Positions 24,534-33,892 of a DNA stretch of 64,000 nucleotides are shown in pieces. Under the pieces are notes generated by a model. The model worked only from the letters and a program-made list of their open reading frames with translations, did not search any database and was not told the origin of the DNA. The position numbers were made by a program, and so were the translations under genes. Origin of the DNA: Salinispora oceanensis (GTDB lineage Bacteria > Actinomycetota > Actinomycetes > Mycobacteriales > Micromonosporaceae); NCBI RefSeq assembly GCF_000383575.1, contig NZ_KB911579.1, forward strand, positions 1,060,221-1,124,220. Direction: 5' to 3'. Within the stretch, counting starts at the first letter, position 1. Every line of letters starts with the position of its first letter.

Positions 24534-27275
24534 TCAATCATCCTCGGCGAGCAGGCGAACGGTGTTCTGCCGGCGCTGGGCGATAATCGGCGCGACGAGG
24601 GCGAGGGCGGCGACCGCCGCTCCGGCCACCGCGGTCACTCCCCCCAGGACCAGCAGCGCGTTCAGCGAGTCAGCGGACCCGCTGAGCCCCAGCGCTGCCG
24701 CCACGCCCATACCGGCTCCGACCAGAGATCCGAGCAGGCCGATGGCGACCCCCTCCACCGTGATGAGGGCGGCGATACTCGCCTCTGTCCACCCGGTGGC
24801 GCGTAGCGTCGCGAACTCCGCCGCCCGCTCGCGTACGTTGAGATAGAGCACGTCCGCCACGCAGATCACCGCCAGGACCAACATCGCGATGACCGCCGCG
24901 TAGTCGGCCTCGCGCACCTGGACGGAGACCACGTCTCCGAGCAGGCTGCCGACCAGCCTCCCCTCGAACTGGGTGGTGATCGCCACGAGCAGCGTCAGGG
25001 CGCTGGTGCCCAGCGCCAGTGCCGCCCCGCCGAGCAGACTCCGGGAGCTGCGACGCCGCAGGTTGGCCAGCCCCAGACCGACGACTCGGAACCGGAGGGA
25101 GGTACGGCGCCCCGTCGCGACCGCGGGCCGGACGGCGGCCATGGGCACCACCCGGGAGGCGGACCAGGCCGGGATCAGGCCCGCACCGGCGGAGATCACA
25201 ATTGCTGCGGGGATCGCCAACAGGCAGCGCTGCCAGCTCAACGTCAGCCCCAGGGCACCAGCCGTCGTCCAGGCGACCCCGGCACCGACGAGGCCCGCGA
25301 TCACCGCCAACAGCATCAACTCGCCGAGCACCAGGGCGAACCGGGCCCGCCGAGACCAGCCCACACAGGCCAGGATTCCAAGCTCGGTGCGACGGGTCCG
25401 CACCGCGGCTGCCGAGGCGTTGCCGATGAAGAGGGCGCAGACGACCAGCACCAGCACGAACAACAGGAGACTCTTGCGGTCGACGGCCTCGGTGATGACG
25501 GCGGCGACGCCCTTCTTGGTCCACAGTTCGGTCAGGCTGAGTGCCGGACGGCCCAGCTCGCCTTCGGGCAGGCTGATGGCCTGCGGCGACCGCGACGCCC
25601 CCAGCATGATGTCCACCTCGAGCCCGGTCCGCTCGTTGATCTCCTCGGCGACCAGCCGGACCCGTTCCCGGGACGCGTCGTCGAAACCCGCCACCCCATC
25701 GACCCGCACTCGCACCGCGGAGATCGGCGCGCTGGCCGAGGCGTCCTTGCGGTAGTAGCCGTTGTTGAAGGCGGGCAGCGCGTCGAGCGTGGTGAGCAGC
25801 GTCGGCGGCTGTTGCAGGTAGCCGACGGGTGACGCGTTCGGACGCAGGTCAGCGCCGTTGAGCAGGTCGCAGGAGCGCTGGTCGGCGCAGCTCAGTCGGG
25901 CTGGGGTGAACGCGGCGACCGACTCGGCGGCGAGCTCGGAGAACTCGTTCAGCGCCGCCCGGTCGAAGGCCCCGACCGACTGCAGCTGCACCCGATAGGT
26001 GGGATCGCAGTCAGGGTCGGGCTCATCGGGGCACGATTGGGTGTCCGGCGAATTTCCGTGGATCGACAGCTCCCGGAACGGGGTGTCCGCTGTCTCGGGG
26101 GCAATCTGCACGACGGGGCGTTCTTCTCCCCACTGAGCTGGTGGAACCGTGGTGGGCTGCGGGACGAGGGTGTCACCAACCGGCTCCTGGTCAACCGGGC
26201 CGGGCCGCCAGTAGGTGTCCAGTGAGCGATGCCCCTGATCCCCGCTGAACTGTTGACTCACCCGCTGGTAGGCGTCCTCAGCCGTCACGCTGCCGGACCA
26301 GACCTGTTCGCCGGCCACCGTCTCCAGCGAGCGGGCGAAATCGCTGCCGACGCTTCCCACGCTTCGCTCGGCGGCCTCGGCGGGCAGGGCCTCGACGACC
26401 ACCTCAAGTGTGGCGTCGGTCGTCGGCTCGGCACTGTGCAGGACCGGCACCACGCGAAGGGTTGGGTCGACCGACTCCTCAGCCCAGGTCTGGGGAAGGT
26501 AGCTCCCGGAGACCACGCTCCCGTCCAACCCGATCAGTTCCGCCTCAGCCGCCGGGTCCACCGCCGCGATGAGGTAGGGAGCGGGCCAGGGAATGGTTGC
26601 CGTTCCCGGGTCGGTGACGGCACCACTCCAAGACCGGCTCAGGGAGTAGCAATCCAGGACCGGATCCGAATCTCCGGTGGGCTCAGGCGGGGCGTCGGCA
26701 ACCTCACGACACACCGGCACCTGCTGACCGTTCGCGATCTCCTGGTACGGGTCGTGGGGGGTCTTCTCCAGGTCAATCTGGATCTCGTTCGGAGTGAAGT
26801 AGGAGTAGCGATTCGGCAACTCGATCCGGGTCAGCCCGCCGTCGACAAGCCGGGTCGACCTGATGCGAAACAACGACCGGCGATCACTTGGCACGGAGCT
26901 ACCGAGCTCCACCGGAGCCCCACCACCTCGGCTGCCGAAGCCCACCATCGCGATCGGCGCCGCGATATCGACTCCCGACACGGACCGAATCTGCGTCACC
27001 TGGTCGAGCGTGATGCCGCCGAAGTGATCAGAGAGGAAGTTGGGCCGTACCAGACCCTTGGCACCTTCCAGCTCGAGGCGGGACTGCGGAGGGCGCACCA
27101 GGACGTCATAGGCCGACCGAGAATTCGCCCCTACCGTACCGACGACCTCCAGCCGCGATGCCTCCGAGGCCGCGGTAAGGACAGTGAAGCTGGAGACGGC
27201 CACCGCGATTCCGGCCAACAGGGCCAACGCCCGGCCAGGGCGCCGCTTGAGCTGCGAATGGATCAAAGCCCACAC
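24534..27275 (-). CDS. FtsX-like ABC permease with a large extracellular domain
   Basis: A 913-residue permease. One N-terminal span (RALALLAGIAVAVSSFTVL) is followed by an extracellular region of more than 500 residues containing Cys-rich bits (CREVADAPPEP; CPDEPDPDCDPTY), then an FtsX-type core (LLLFVLVLVVCALFIGN, LMLLAVIAGLVGAGVAW) and a second one near the C-terminus (VIAMLVLAVICVADVLYLNV, GVAIGLLGSLVGAGMGVAAA). It pairs with the LolD-type ATPase. The family includes exporters and regulators of cell-wall hydrolases or efflux; no substrate can be assigned. Confidence 0.88.
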   Translation of the reverse strand: MWALIHSQLKRRPGRALALLAGIAVAVSSFTVLTAASEASRLEVVGTVGANSRSAYDVLVRPPQSRLELEGAKGLVRPNFLSDHFGGITLDQVTQIRSVSGVDIAAPIAMVGFGSRGGGAPVELGSSVPSDRRSLFRIRSTRLVDGGLTRIELPNRYSYFTPNEIQIDLEKTPHDPYQEIANGQQVPVCREVADAPPEPTGDSDPVLDCYSLSRSWSGAVTDPGTATIPWPAPYLIAAVDPAAEAELIGLDGSVVSGSYLPQTWAEESVDPTLRVVPVLHSAEPTTDATLEVVVEALPAEAAERSVGSVGSDFARSLETVAGEQVWSGSVTAEDAYQRVSQQFSGDQGHRSLDTYWRPGPVDQEPVGDTLVPQPTTVPPAQWGEERPVVQIAPETADTPFRELSIHGNSPDTQSCPDEPDPDCDPTYRVQLQSVGAFDRAALNEFSELAAESVAAFTPARLSCADQRSCDLLNGADLRPNASPVGYLQQPPTLLTTLDALPAFNNGYYRKDASASAPISAVRVRVDGVAGFDDASRERVRLVAEEINERTGLEVDIMLGASRSPQAISLPEGELGRPALSLTELWTKKGVAAVITEAVDRKSLLLFVLVLVVCALFIGNASAAAVRTRRTELGILACVGWSRRARFALVLGELMLLAVIAGLVGAGVAWTTAGALGLTLSWQRCLLAIPAAIVISAGAGLIPAWSASRVVPMAAVRPAVATGRRTSLRFRVVGLGLANLRRRSSRSLLGGAALALGTSALTLLVAITTQFEGRLVGSLLGDVVSVQVREADYAAVIAMLVLAVICVADVLYLNVRERAAEFATLRATGWTEASIAALITVEGVAIGLLGSLVGAGMGVAAALGLSGSADSLNALLVLGGVTAVAGAAVAALALVAPIIAQRRQNTVRLLAEDD

Positions 27276-27520
27276 TGATGCGCCCCCGCCTCGATAGCCC
27301 CCGCCGCACCGAGGTGCGCGCTTGCCGCCAACCGCTGGCCAGCAGTATCGGAGACTAGCTATGGGCCGGCTGACCGATCAAGGCCTGCTCCGCCCATTTG
27401 ACCGGATCCGGTCACCGGCCAGACCTGTTGACAGGCAGGGTAAGGGCCTCGATGATGGTTCGACCCCTTGGGCTACCTCTGGGCAACCAAGGGCCGCGCC
27501 ACGGGGGAAGGGCCGGAACC

Positions 27521-27793
27521 ATGTCGAAGACAGATGTCAGCCCAACGTTGCTTCAGATCGCCATCCTGAGGTCCAAGGCCTCCGGTAAGGATGACGCCGC
27601 CGCCGCGCGGGAGCTCCACATCAGCGAACGCACGCTACGCCGGCACCTCGACCAGCTGACCCGGACGCTCGGAGTCGCGGGGCGGCTGGCCCTCGGCATC
27701 GAGGTCGGCCAACGCGGCTGGCTCAGCGGCGAGCGAATCGGCGCGCAGCACCACATCGCCTGCGGCTGCCAGCCTTTGGACGATTCACCCTGA
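27521..27793 (+). CDS. Small LuxR-type HTH protein (90 aa)
   Basis: Composed of a GerE/LuxR-like helix-turn-helix: ILRSKASGKDDAAAARELHISERTLRRHLDQLTRTLGV matches the family's L..LA.G.....IA..L.IS..TV..H......KLGV layout. There is no receiver or ligand domain. ATG 27521 with GGAAG-like sequence upstream is preferred over an earlier frame opening at 27398. A TTGACA at 27425-27430 lies about 90 bases upstream and could belong to its promoter. It diverges from the FtsX-type operon and may regulate it (inference). Confidence 0.7.
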   Translation: MSKTDVSPTLLQIAILRSKASGKDDAAAARELHISERTLRRHLDQLTRTLGVAGRLALGIEVGQRGWLSGERIGAQHHIACGCQPLDDSP

Positions 27794-27846
27794 CCCCGCA
27801 CCGTCCGGAGTAAACCCGCGATCCACTGGTAGGCCGTTGACCTGCC

Positions 27847-28557
27847 TCAGCTGGTTTCGCCGGCCACACTGAACGACCGGAGTCGATCGACTGCCAGGGC
27901 GGTGAAACCAACCGCGATCAGCGTGCTCATCACCGCCGCGACCGGCACCGAGACATCGGTGGCGAGCAGCTCGGTCGGGGCGAACCGGTCGGCGAGCGCG
28001 ATCACGTACTGCTGGATGGAGAGCACCTTCGTACCGCTGACGAAGTTGCCCAGCAGCCCCTCCCAGATCAGCACGTAAACCAGCCCGAGTAGCACCGGAC
28101 GCCGCGTGACCAGGCTGAGCGCGAGGAAGAGCGCGCAGTAGGCCAGCGCGCCGATGGAGGCGGCGGCGGCGAGTGCCAGACCGACCCGGACGGAGCTGGC
28201 GAGCACACCGGCCACATAGAGCGGCACGGCGACGGTGACCGCGGTGACCCCGGCCGCCACCGCCAGCTTCGGCAGCACGATCTGCCAGCGCGGCAACGGC
28301 TTGGTGAGGATGTGCACCACGGTGCCGTCATCGATCTCCGCACCGAGCACGCCGGTCCCGACGATCAACGCGATTACCGGCAGCACCACGGCCAACCCGA
28401 GGCCGACCAGCACTGACGGCCCCCACTCGCTGGGGTCCACCCCCAGCACGCGGGAGAGCACCGCGAGCAGAACCAGCAGCACCGGGAGCGGGAACAGCAG
28501 CAGGAAGCGACGCCGCCCCAACAGCCCCCGGGCGGTGATCCAGGAAACAGTCGACAT
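27847..28557 (-). CDS. ABC-2 type permease (last gene of a four-gene ABC operon)
   Basis: A 236-residue protein with six predicted membrane spans (LLLFPLPVLLVLLAVLSRVLG, VLVGLGLAVVLPVIALIVGT, VTAVTVAVPLYVAGVLASS, ...VAAVMSTLIAVGFTALAV). The EIDDGTVVHILTKPLPRW segment between spans 2 and 3 is the cytoplasmic coupling region typical of NosY/ABC-2 permeases. It follows its ATPase gene by two bases. Substrate unknown. Confidence 0.85.
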   Translation of the reverse strand: MSTVSWITARGLLGRRRFLLLFPLPVLLVLLAVLSRVLGVDPSEWGPSVLVGLGLAVVLPVIALIVGTGVLGAEIDDGTVVHILTKPLPRWQIVLPKLAVAAGVTAVTVAVPLYVAGVLASSVRVGLALAAAASIGALAYCALFLALSLVTRRPVLLGLVYVLIWEGLLGNFVSGTKVLSIQQYVIALADRFAPTELLATDVSVPVAAVMSTLIAVGFTALAVDRLRSFSVAGETS

Positions 28558-28559
28558 GG

Positions 28560-29516
28560 TCAGGCCTCCACCAGGTAGGAGAACACGCTCTCCAGGGACT
28601 CGTCCTCGGGCACCAGCTGCCGCACCCGGATTCCTCGGGCCGGGGCGATCTTGGGCAGCGCCCGGGTGAAGGCGCCGTAGTCGCTCACCCGTACGGTCAG
28701 CCCGGCCTGGCCCAGCTCCACGCCGGCCACCGATGGTTCCGCCATCAGCGCCACGGCGAGCGCTCGGTCATCGGTGGACCGGATCGCGAAGACGTGCGGC
28801 CGGTTGGTCATCAGCCGGCGGATCGTCCGGAAGTCGCCGGAGGCGGCGAGCCGGCCGGCGACCATCACCTGCACCGTGCCGGAGAGCTGCTCGACCTCCT
28901 CCAGAATGTGCGAGCTGAACAGGATGGTGCGCCCGGCGCCGCCGAGGCGGTGCAGCAGGTCCATCATGTGCAGCCGCTGTCGCGGGTCCATCCCGTTAAA
29001 CGGCTCGTCGAGCAGCAGCACCTGCGGGTCGTGGACCAGCGCCGCCGCCACCCGGGCCCGCTGCCGCATGCCCTTGGAGTACGTGCCGATCCGGCGGGAC
29101 TGCGCCCCCTCGAGCTCGACGAGGGCGATCGCCCGGCGCGCGGCCTCCGTCGGGTCCGGCAGCCGGTGCAGCCGTGCACTGGCCAGCACGAACTCGTACG
29201 CGGTGAGGAAGGTGTGCACGGCCTCTCGTTCGCTGACCAGGCCCAGTCGCCGGTAGACCTCGGGGTTACGCCAGGTGGGCGCCCCGTCCAGGGTCACCGC
29301 GCCACGGGACGGCGCGAGGAAACCGGCCATCATGTGCAGCAGCGTCGTCTTGCCCGCACCGTTGGGGCCGAGCAGGCCAGTGACCCCCGGCCCCAGGCTC
29401 ATGCTGATGTCGTTGACGGCGACCACGTTGCCGTACCAGCGGGAGACCCCCGCCAGGTCCAGTCGGCTGCCGGTGGGGGCCGGCGTCGACTTCGGCTCCA
29501 CACTGGTCACGCTCAT
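28560..29516 (-). CDS. ABC transporter ATP-binding protein (CcmA/NosF type)
   Basis: A 318-residue ATPase with Walker A GPNGAGKTTLLHMMAGFL, signature YSKGMRQRARVAAALVHDP, Walker B LLLDEPFNGMDPRQRL and H-loop SSHILEEVEQL. After the NBD there is a C-terminal extension of about 100 residues common to ABC-2 ATPases. Its ATG lies on the stop of the permease at 29513 (ATGA overlap), and it is followed two bases later by its own permease, so the two ATPase/permease pairs are one transcription unit. Confidence 0.92.
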   Translation of the reverse strand: MSVTSVEPKSTPAPTGSRLDLAGVSRWYGNVVAVNDISMSLGPGVTGLLGPNGAGKTTLLHMMAGFLAPSRGAVTLDGAPTWRNPEVYRRLGLVSEREAVHTFLTAYEFVLASARLHRLPDPTEAARRAIALVELEGAQSRRIGTYSKGMRQRARVAAALVHDPQVLLLDEPFNGMDPRQRLHMMDLLHRLGGAGRTILFSSHILEEVEQLSGTVQVMVAGRLAASGDFRTIRRLMTNRPHVFAIRSTDDRALAVALMAEPSVAGVELGQAGLTVRVSDYGAFTRALPKIAPARGIRVRQLVPEDESLESVFSYLVEA

Positions 29517-30391
29517 CGGGTGGCCACCTTCCGGTAACGGGCCAACAGCAGGACGACACAGCCGGCCACGAGCAGCACGGCCGCGAGGGCGTAGAGCGGG
29601 CCGAACCCACCGATGGGCAACCCATCCCCGCCCTCGAAGAGCAGGTCCCCGAGCGCCCAGGTGCCCACGCCGTTGACCATGGTCATCGGGGAGGCGAGGA
29701 AGGCCAGCTCATTTATTGTCCGCGCGGGCAGGATGGCGAGGATGCCGACGATTGGCGTGGTCATCAGGAAGACCGCGACGATCCCGCCGGCGGCGAACGC
29801 CCGCTTGCCGGTGAGCGCGGCGACCAAGAGGCCGATCGCGCCGAAGACCGCCGCCCAGAGACCGGCGTAGAGCAGCCCCGGCAGCAGGTCGAGCAGCTCG
29901 TTCCAGACCCCCCGCGGCCCCTCGTCGAGGGTGAAGGCGGCACCGAGGAACATCACCAGCTGCGGGCCGCCGAGCAACAACCAGAGCGCGGTGACCAGGG
30001 CGAGGAGCTTGGCCAGCGGATAGTCCGACCGGGCCAGCGGCCGGGAGAAGTACAGTGGCAGTACTCCGCTGCGCAGGTCGCGACTGACCAGTTCGGGGGC
30101 GGCGACGGCGACGAAGAAGATGGTCAACCAACCCATCGTGGTGGGGAACTGCGCGTACGTCATCACCACCTGACCGACCTGGCTCCGGACAGCGGCGACC
30201 ACAGCGGCGACCACGATCACGATGCCCACCACCAGCCAGGGGAAGATCTTCGCCTTGGCGCTGCGGCCGAAGCCGAAGACCGTGCGCAGCCCGTGCAGGT
30301 AGAGCGCGCCGAACACCGAAGCTCGGCCGAGGCGGGGGCCCGTGTAGCGCTGGTAGCCGATGTCGTGAATGACTCCGGTCGACTCAGACAT
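29513..30391 (-). CDS. ABC-2 type permease
   Basis: A 292-residue permease starting at ATG 30391 (the frame is open further but the upstream part is antisense to the ATPase coding frame). The N-terminus VIHDIGYQRYTGPRLGR is characteristic of this permease family. Six membrane spans follow, including FPWLVVGIVIVVAAVVAAV and the C-terminal LYALAAVLLVAGCVVLLLAR. DLRSGVLPLYFSRPLARSDY is the coupling segment. It overlaps the upstream ATPase gene by eight bases and the downstream one by four. Confidence 0.88.
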   Translation of the reverse strand: MSESTGVIHDIGYQRYTGPRLGRASVFGALYLHGLRTVFGFGRSAKAKIFPWLVVGIVIVVAAVVAAVRSQVGQVVMTYAQFPTTMGWLTIFFVAVAAPELVSRDLRSGVLPLYFSRPLARSDYPLAKLLALVTALWLLLGGPQLVMFLGAAFTLDEGPRGVWNELLDLLPGLLYAGLWAAVFGAIGLLVAALTGKRAFAAGGIVAVFLMTTPIVGILAILPARTINELAFLASPMTMVNGVGTWALGDLLFEGGDGLPIGGFGPLYALAAVLLVAGCVVLLLARYRKVATR

Positions 30392-31298
30392 GGCTGGGCT
30401 CCCTCGTGGCGAACAGCTCGGCCACCCGGTGGCGACGCTGGTCCAACCGGTGCAGCGGCAGGTCCAACTCGGCGACCGCGCCGAGGATCTGATCATAGGT
30501 GTCGTCATCGGCCAGCTCGACGAGGAGCAGGCGGCCGTCCCGGCGGACCGGCAGCCGCAGTGCGGCCAGGCGGGCGGCCAGTTCCTCGGTGCCCTCGCTG
30601 ACCTCCACGGCGAGCACGTCGGTGGCTGAGGTCATGGCGTCGATCCGGTCGGCCCGCAGCAGCCGGCCGCCATCGATGGCGACCAGTGTGTGGCAGATCC
30701 GCTCGACCTCGCCGAGCAGGTGTGAACAGACCAGCACCGAGATGCCGAACTCGGTGCCGATCCGGTGGATCAGGGCGAGCATCGCGTCCCGCCCCGCCGG
30801 GTCGAGCCCGTTGGTGGGCTCGTCGAGCAGCAGCAGGTCCGGGTCGTGCACCAGGGCCTGGGCGAGCTTCACCCGCTGCTTCATGCCGGTCGAGTAGCCG
30901 CCGACCGGACGGTAGCGCTCCTCGTAGAGCCCGACGTGTCGCAGCGCCTCGCTGGCCCGCTCGCGGGCCACCGTCCGCGGCAGGCCGCTGACCCGGCCGA
31001 GGTGGGTGACCAGCTCGGCGGCGGAGAGGTCGGGTGGCAGGGCCTCGTGCTCGGGCATGTAGCCGACGCGCGCCCGAACCTGGTCGGGCTGGGTGGTCGG
31101 ATCCAGGCCGAGGACCCGGACCTGCCCGTTGGTCGGCGGGAGCAGGCCGAGCAGGATCTTGATCAGGGTGGACTTGCCGGCGCCGTTCGCGCCGACGAGG
31201 CCGACGATGCCGGGCTCGACCACGACGGTCAGCTCGGCCAGCGCGGTGACCCCACCCCGGTAGGTTTTGGTCAGCGACTCGGTCGCGATGAGTGCCAC
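30384..31298 (-). CDS. ABC transporter ATP-binding protein (first gene of the operon)
   Basis: A 304-residue ATPase: Walker A GANGAGKSTLIKILLGLL, signature YSTGMKQRVKLAQALVHDP, Walker B LLLLDEPTNGLDPAGRD and H-loop CSHLLGEVERI. VGYMPEHEALPP is the Q-loop region. It begins the four-gene operon ATPase-permease-ATPase-permease (31298 to 27847), with all junctions overlapping or two bases apart. Two pairs in one operon suggests either one complex using two different ATPases and two permeases or two sequential transporters. The DM13 gene diverges at 31424. Confidence 0.92.
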   Translation of the reverse strand: MALIATESLTKTYRGGVTALAELTVVVEPGIVGLVGANGAGKSTLIKILLGLLPPTNGQVRVLGLDPTTQPDQVRARVGYMPEHEALPPDLSAAELVTHLGRVSGLPRTVARERASEALRHVGLYEERYRPVGGYSTGMKQRVKLAQALVHDPDLLLLDEPTNGLDPAGRDAMLALIHRIGTEFGISVLVCSHLLGEVERICHTLVAIDGGRLLRADRIDAMTSATDVLAVEVSEGTEELAARLAALRLPVRRDGRLLLVELADDDTYDQILGAVAELDLPLHRLDQRRHRVAELFATREPSHV

Positions 31299-31423
31299 GC
31301 CCCCACCCTAGGCAAGCGCCGCCACCTTCCGACACCCGACGCGCCCCTGATCATTCCCGTAGGGGGCGGCAGCCGTAAGGCTCCGGTAATTCCCCTACCG
31401 GCCCCCGCCGGCAGACTGGAGGC

Positions 31424-32002
31424 ATGGCTTCAAGACTGCTGCGCGCCCCGCTCACCTGGGTCGCGGTCACCGTTCTCGCCGCCGGCACCGCCTTCGGTCT
31501 CTACTGGTTCCAGCCGTGGAAGCTGGTCACCAATACCGAGGTGAACGAGGAGCTGACGGTCGTGGCCACCAAAGCGCCACCTTCGGCCGCCAACTCCACC
31601 CCAGACGACAGCTCCACACCAGACGAGGGTTCCGCCCCGGACGCCGGCCCGACGATCGTCCGCAGCGGCGAGTTCATCACCCACGAACACGACACCAGCG
31701 GCACCGCCCGGATCATCCGCACCGCCGACGGCAAGCTGCGGCTGGAACTGGTCGGCCTGGCCACCTCCAACGGCCCTGACCTGCGGGTGTGGTTGACCGA
31801 CCAGCCGGTCCGGAGCGGCGAAGCCGGGTGGCATGTGTTCGACGACGGCCACTGGGTCGAGTTGGGCCGGCTCAAGGGCAACCGCGGTGACCAGGCGTAC
31901 GACATCCCGGCCGAGGTGGACCTGGACAAGCTGAGCAGCGTGTCAATCTGGTGCAAACGGTTCGCGGTGTCGTTCGGCGCGGCCCCCTTGGCCGCTGCCT
32001 GA
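31424..32002 (+). CDS. DM13-domain protein, membrane anchored
   Basis: A 192-residue protein with one N-terminal membrane span (WVAVTVLAAGTAFGLYWF), a Pro/Ser/Asp-rich linker (about residues 48-75) and a DM13 domain from residue 80: GEFITHEHDTSGTARIIR, SNGPDLRVWLT, LKGNRGDQAYDIP and SIWCKRFAVSFGAAPL, which includes the conserved Cys. DM13 domains have been proposed to act in electron transfer or redox chemistry through that Cys; function here is unproven. ATG 31424 has GGAGG upstream. The APS kinase gene follows 91 bases later. Confidence 0.9.
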   Translation: MASRLLRAPLTWVAVTVLAAGTAFGLYWFQPWKLVTNTEVNEELTVVATKAPPSAANSTPDDSSTPDEGSAPDAGPTIVRSGEFITHEHDTSGTARIIRTADGKLRLELVGLATSNGPDLRVWLTDQPVRSGEAGWHVFDDGHWVELGRLKGNRGDQAYDIPAEVDLDKLSSVSIWCKRFAVSFGAAPLAAA

Positions 32003-32093
32003 AGTCCGGCCGCGTCCCCATCTCCTGGAGTGGCACTCGACCGATCCCCCGGTCGGCTGAGAAACTAGTGCCGAACAGTGACTTGGGGGGTTC

Positions 32094-33620
32094 ATGAGTA
32101 ACGGTTGGGTGGCGCCCGACGAGGTGCTGCGGGACGCGCCGGCGTACTCGCCCCGCCCGGGTGAACTGGCCGACCTGGAGCTGCTCCTCACCGGGGCATA
32201 CACCCCGCTGACCGGCTTCATGACCCGCGCCGATTTGGTCTCGGTGAGCCGGCGGGGCCGGCTCACCGACGACGCTCCCTGGTCGGTGCCGGTGACGCTC
32301 CAGGTCCCCGCGGCCCTCGCCGAACGGCTCGACGTCCGGGATCCGACCCGCCGCACGTTGGTGCTGACCGACGGCGAGGGGGCCCCGATGGCCGCGCTGG
32401 AGGTCGCCGACGTCTGGCCGGTCCGGGACGGGGTGACGGGGGTCGGTGGTCCGGTGCGTCGGCTCGGCGACGGCGGACACGGCCCGTTCCAGCGGCTACG
32501 CCGCACCCCGGCGGAGATCCGCTCGCTACTGCCGCCCGGCCGGGTCCTCGGGGTGGTCGCCGACCGGCCGCTGCACCGGCCGCAACTCGCCCAGATCGCC
32601 CACGCGACCCGCACCCTCGGCGCCCACCTGCTGGTGCTGATCCCGATCGGTGAGGACGGCGGCGACCTGCCGCCGGAGGCCCTGGTTCGCAGCGTCTTCG
32701 CCGCCCGGGACCGGATGCCGCCGGCGACGCTGATCGCCGTTCCGCTGCCCCGCCGCCGCGAGGAGATCAGCGACGCGCTACTCCGGGCGCGGGTCTCGGC
32801 GGCGTACGGAGTGACCCATCTGCTCTCCACCGGCGAGATGCTCTCCGGGGCCGGGCTGCGGGTGCTGGTCCCGCGGGAGTTGGCCTACGACAACCGCGAC
32901 GGGCAGTGGCGGTGGCGGGAGGACATCCCGCCGCGCAACCGGCGGCAGGCGCTGACCCAGGCCGAGATCGACGACCTGCTGGACCGGGGATTCCCGCTGC
33001 CGGAGTGGCACACTCCGCCGGCGGTGGCAAAGGAGTTGGTGCACGCCCGCCCACCCCGCCGCTACCGAGGCTTGGTCATCTTCCTGACCGGCCTCTCCGG
33101 ATCCGGCAAGTCCACCATCGCCCGCGGTCTCGCCGATGCCCTACGGGAGCAGGGCGAACGGACGATCACCCTGCTCGACGGCGATGTCGTGCGCCGGGAA
33201 CTGTCCGCCGGGCTCGGCTTCAGCAAGGCCGATCGGGACGCGAACATCCGCCGGATCAGCTGGGTGGCGGCCGAGATCGCTCGGCACCGGGGGGTGGCGA
33301 TCTGCTGCCCGATCGCCCCCTACGAGCAGGCGCGGGCCGCCGCTCGGAAGATGGCACTGGCCACCGGGGCGGGCTTCCTACTGATCCACGTCTCCACCCC
33401 GCTGGAGGTCTGCGAGCAGCGGGACCGAAAGGGCCTGTACGCGCGCGCCCGCGCCGGCCTGCTGACCGGGATGACCGGAGTGGACGACCCGTACGAGGAA
33501 CCGACCGACGCCGACCTGACGGTCGACACGACCGATCTGACGGTGGAGGAGGCGGTGCAGGAGGTGCTGCACCAGCTGGCCGAGACGGGCTGGGTCGAAC
33601 CCCGCCACCCGAGCGTGTAG
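32094..33620 (+). CDS. Adenylylsulfate kinase with degenerate ATP-sulfurylase-like N-terminus
   Basis: A 508-residue two-domain protein. The C-terminal 190 residues are a complete APS kinase (making PAPS from APS): P-loop FLTGLSGSGKSTIARGL, LLDGDVVRRELSAGLGFSK, DRDANIRRI and CPIAPYEQAR. The N-terminal 310 residues follow the ATP sulfurylase layout, starting ELADLELLLTGAYTPLTGFM, but the nucleotide-binding Q-x-R-N-P-x-H-x-x-H motif reads ADRPLHRPQLAQI, missing the first part and the second His. That domain is thus probably not catalytic. Its location after a DM13 gene is not informative. Start ATG 32094 with GGGGGG-like sequence upstream. Confidence 0.88.
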   Translation: MSNGWVAPDEVLRDAPAYSPRPGELADLELLLTGAYTPLTGFMTRADLVSVSRRGRLTDDAPWSVPVTLQVPAALAERLDVRDPTRRTLVLTDGEGAPMAALEVADVWPVRDGVTGVGGPVRRLGDGGHGPFQRLRRTPAEIRSLLPPGRVLGVVADRPLHRPQLAQIAHATRTLGAHLLVLIPIGEDGGDLPPEALVRSVFAARDRMPPATLIAVPLPRRREEISDALLRARVSAAYGVTHLLSTGEMLSGAGLRVLVPRELAYDNRDGQWRWREDIPPRNRRQALTQAEIDDLLDRGFPLPEWHTPPAVAKELVHARPPRRYRGLVIFLTGLSGSGKSTIARGLADALREQGERTITLLDGDVVRRELSAGLGFSKADRDANIRRISWVAAEIARHRGVAICCPIAPYEQARAAARKMALATGAGFLLIHVSTPLEVCEQRDRKGLYARARAGLLTGMTGVDDPYEEPTDADLTVDTTDLTVEEAVQEVLHQLAETGWVEPRHPSV

Positions 33621-33658
33621 TTCCCCGTCGCCGGGGCCCGGGACGAGTGGCCCGGGGT

Positions 33659-33686
33659 GCGGGGGGCCCGGGACAGGGCCCCCCGC
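33659..33686 (+). terminator. G+C-rich hairpin after the APS kinase gene
   Basis: An 11-bp perfect stem (GCGGGGGGCCC / GGGCCCCCCGC) with a six-base loop starts 39 bases after the stop. No T run follows, which is common for actinobacterial terminators. Confidence 0.55.
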
Positions 33687-33848
33687 TGGGAAGGGACGGC
33701 TGGCTGTGCGTGACAGCCGGGAAAGCTGACAGGCGACGCACGTCGCGGGCGACCGCGGTCAACCTTCCTGGACGCGACTGGCATCTCGTCCACCTGGGTC
33801 AACGAGGCGCGCCGGAGAAAGTCGCGCCACCCGCCGACTTGCCCCCAC

Positions 33849-33877
33849 CCGCCGACTACCCGAGCGGTAGTCGGCGG
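33849..33877 (-). terminator. Hairpin after icd
   Basis: A perfect 12-bp stem (CCGCCGACTACC / GGTAGTCGGCGG) with a five-base loop lies 16 bases beyond the icd stop on the minus strand. No T run follows. Confidence 0.55.
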
Positions 33878-33892
33878 CCCCGCCGGTCGGGA

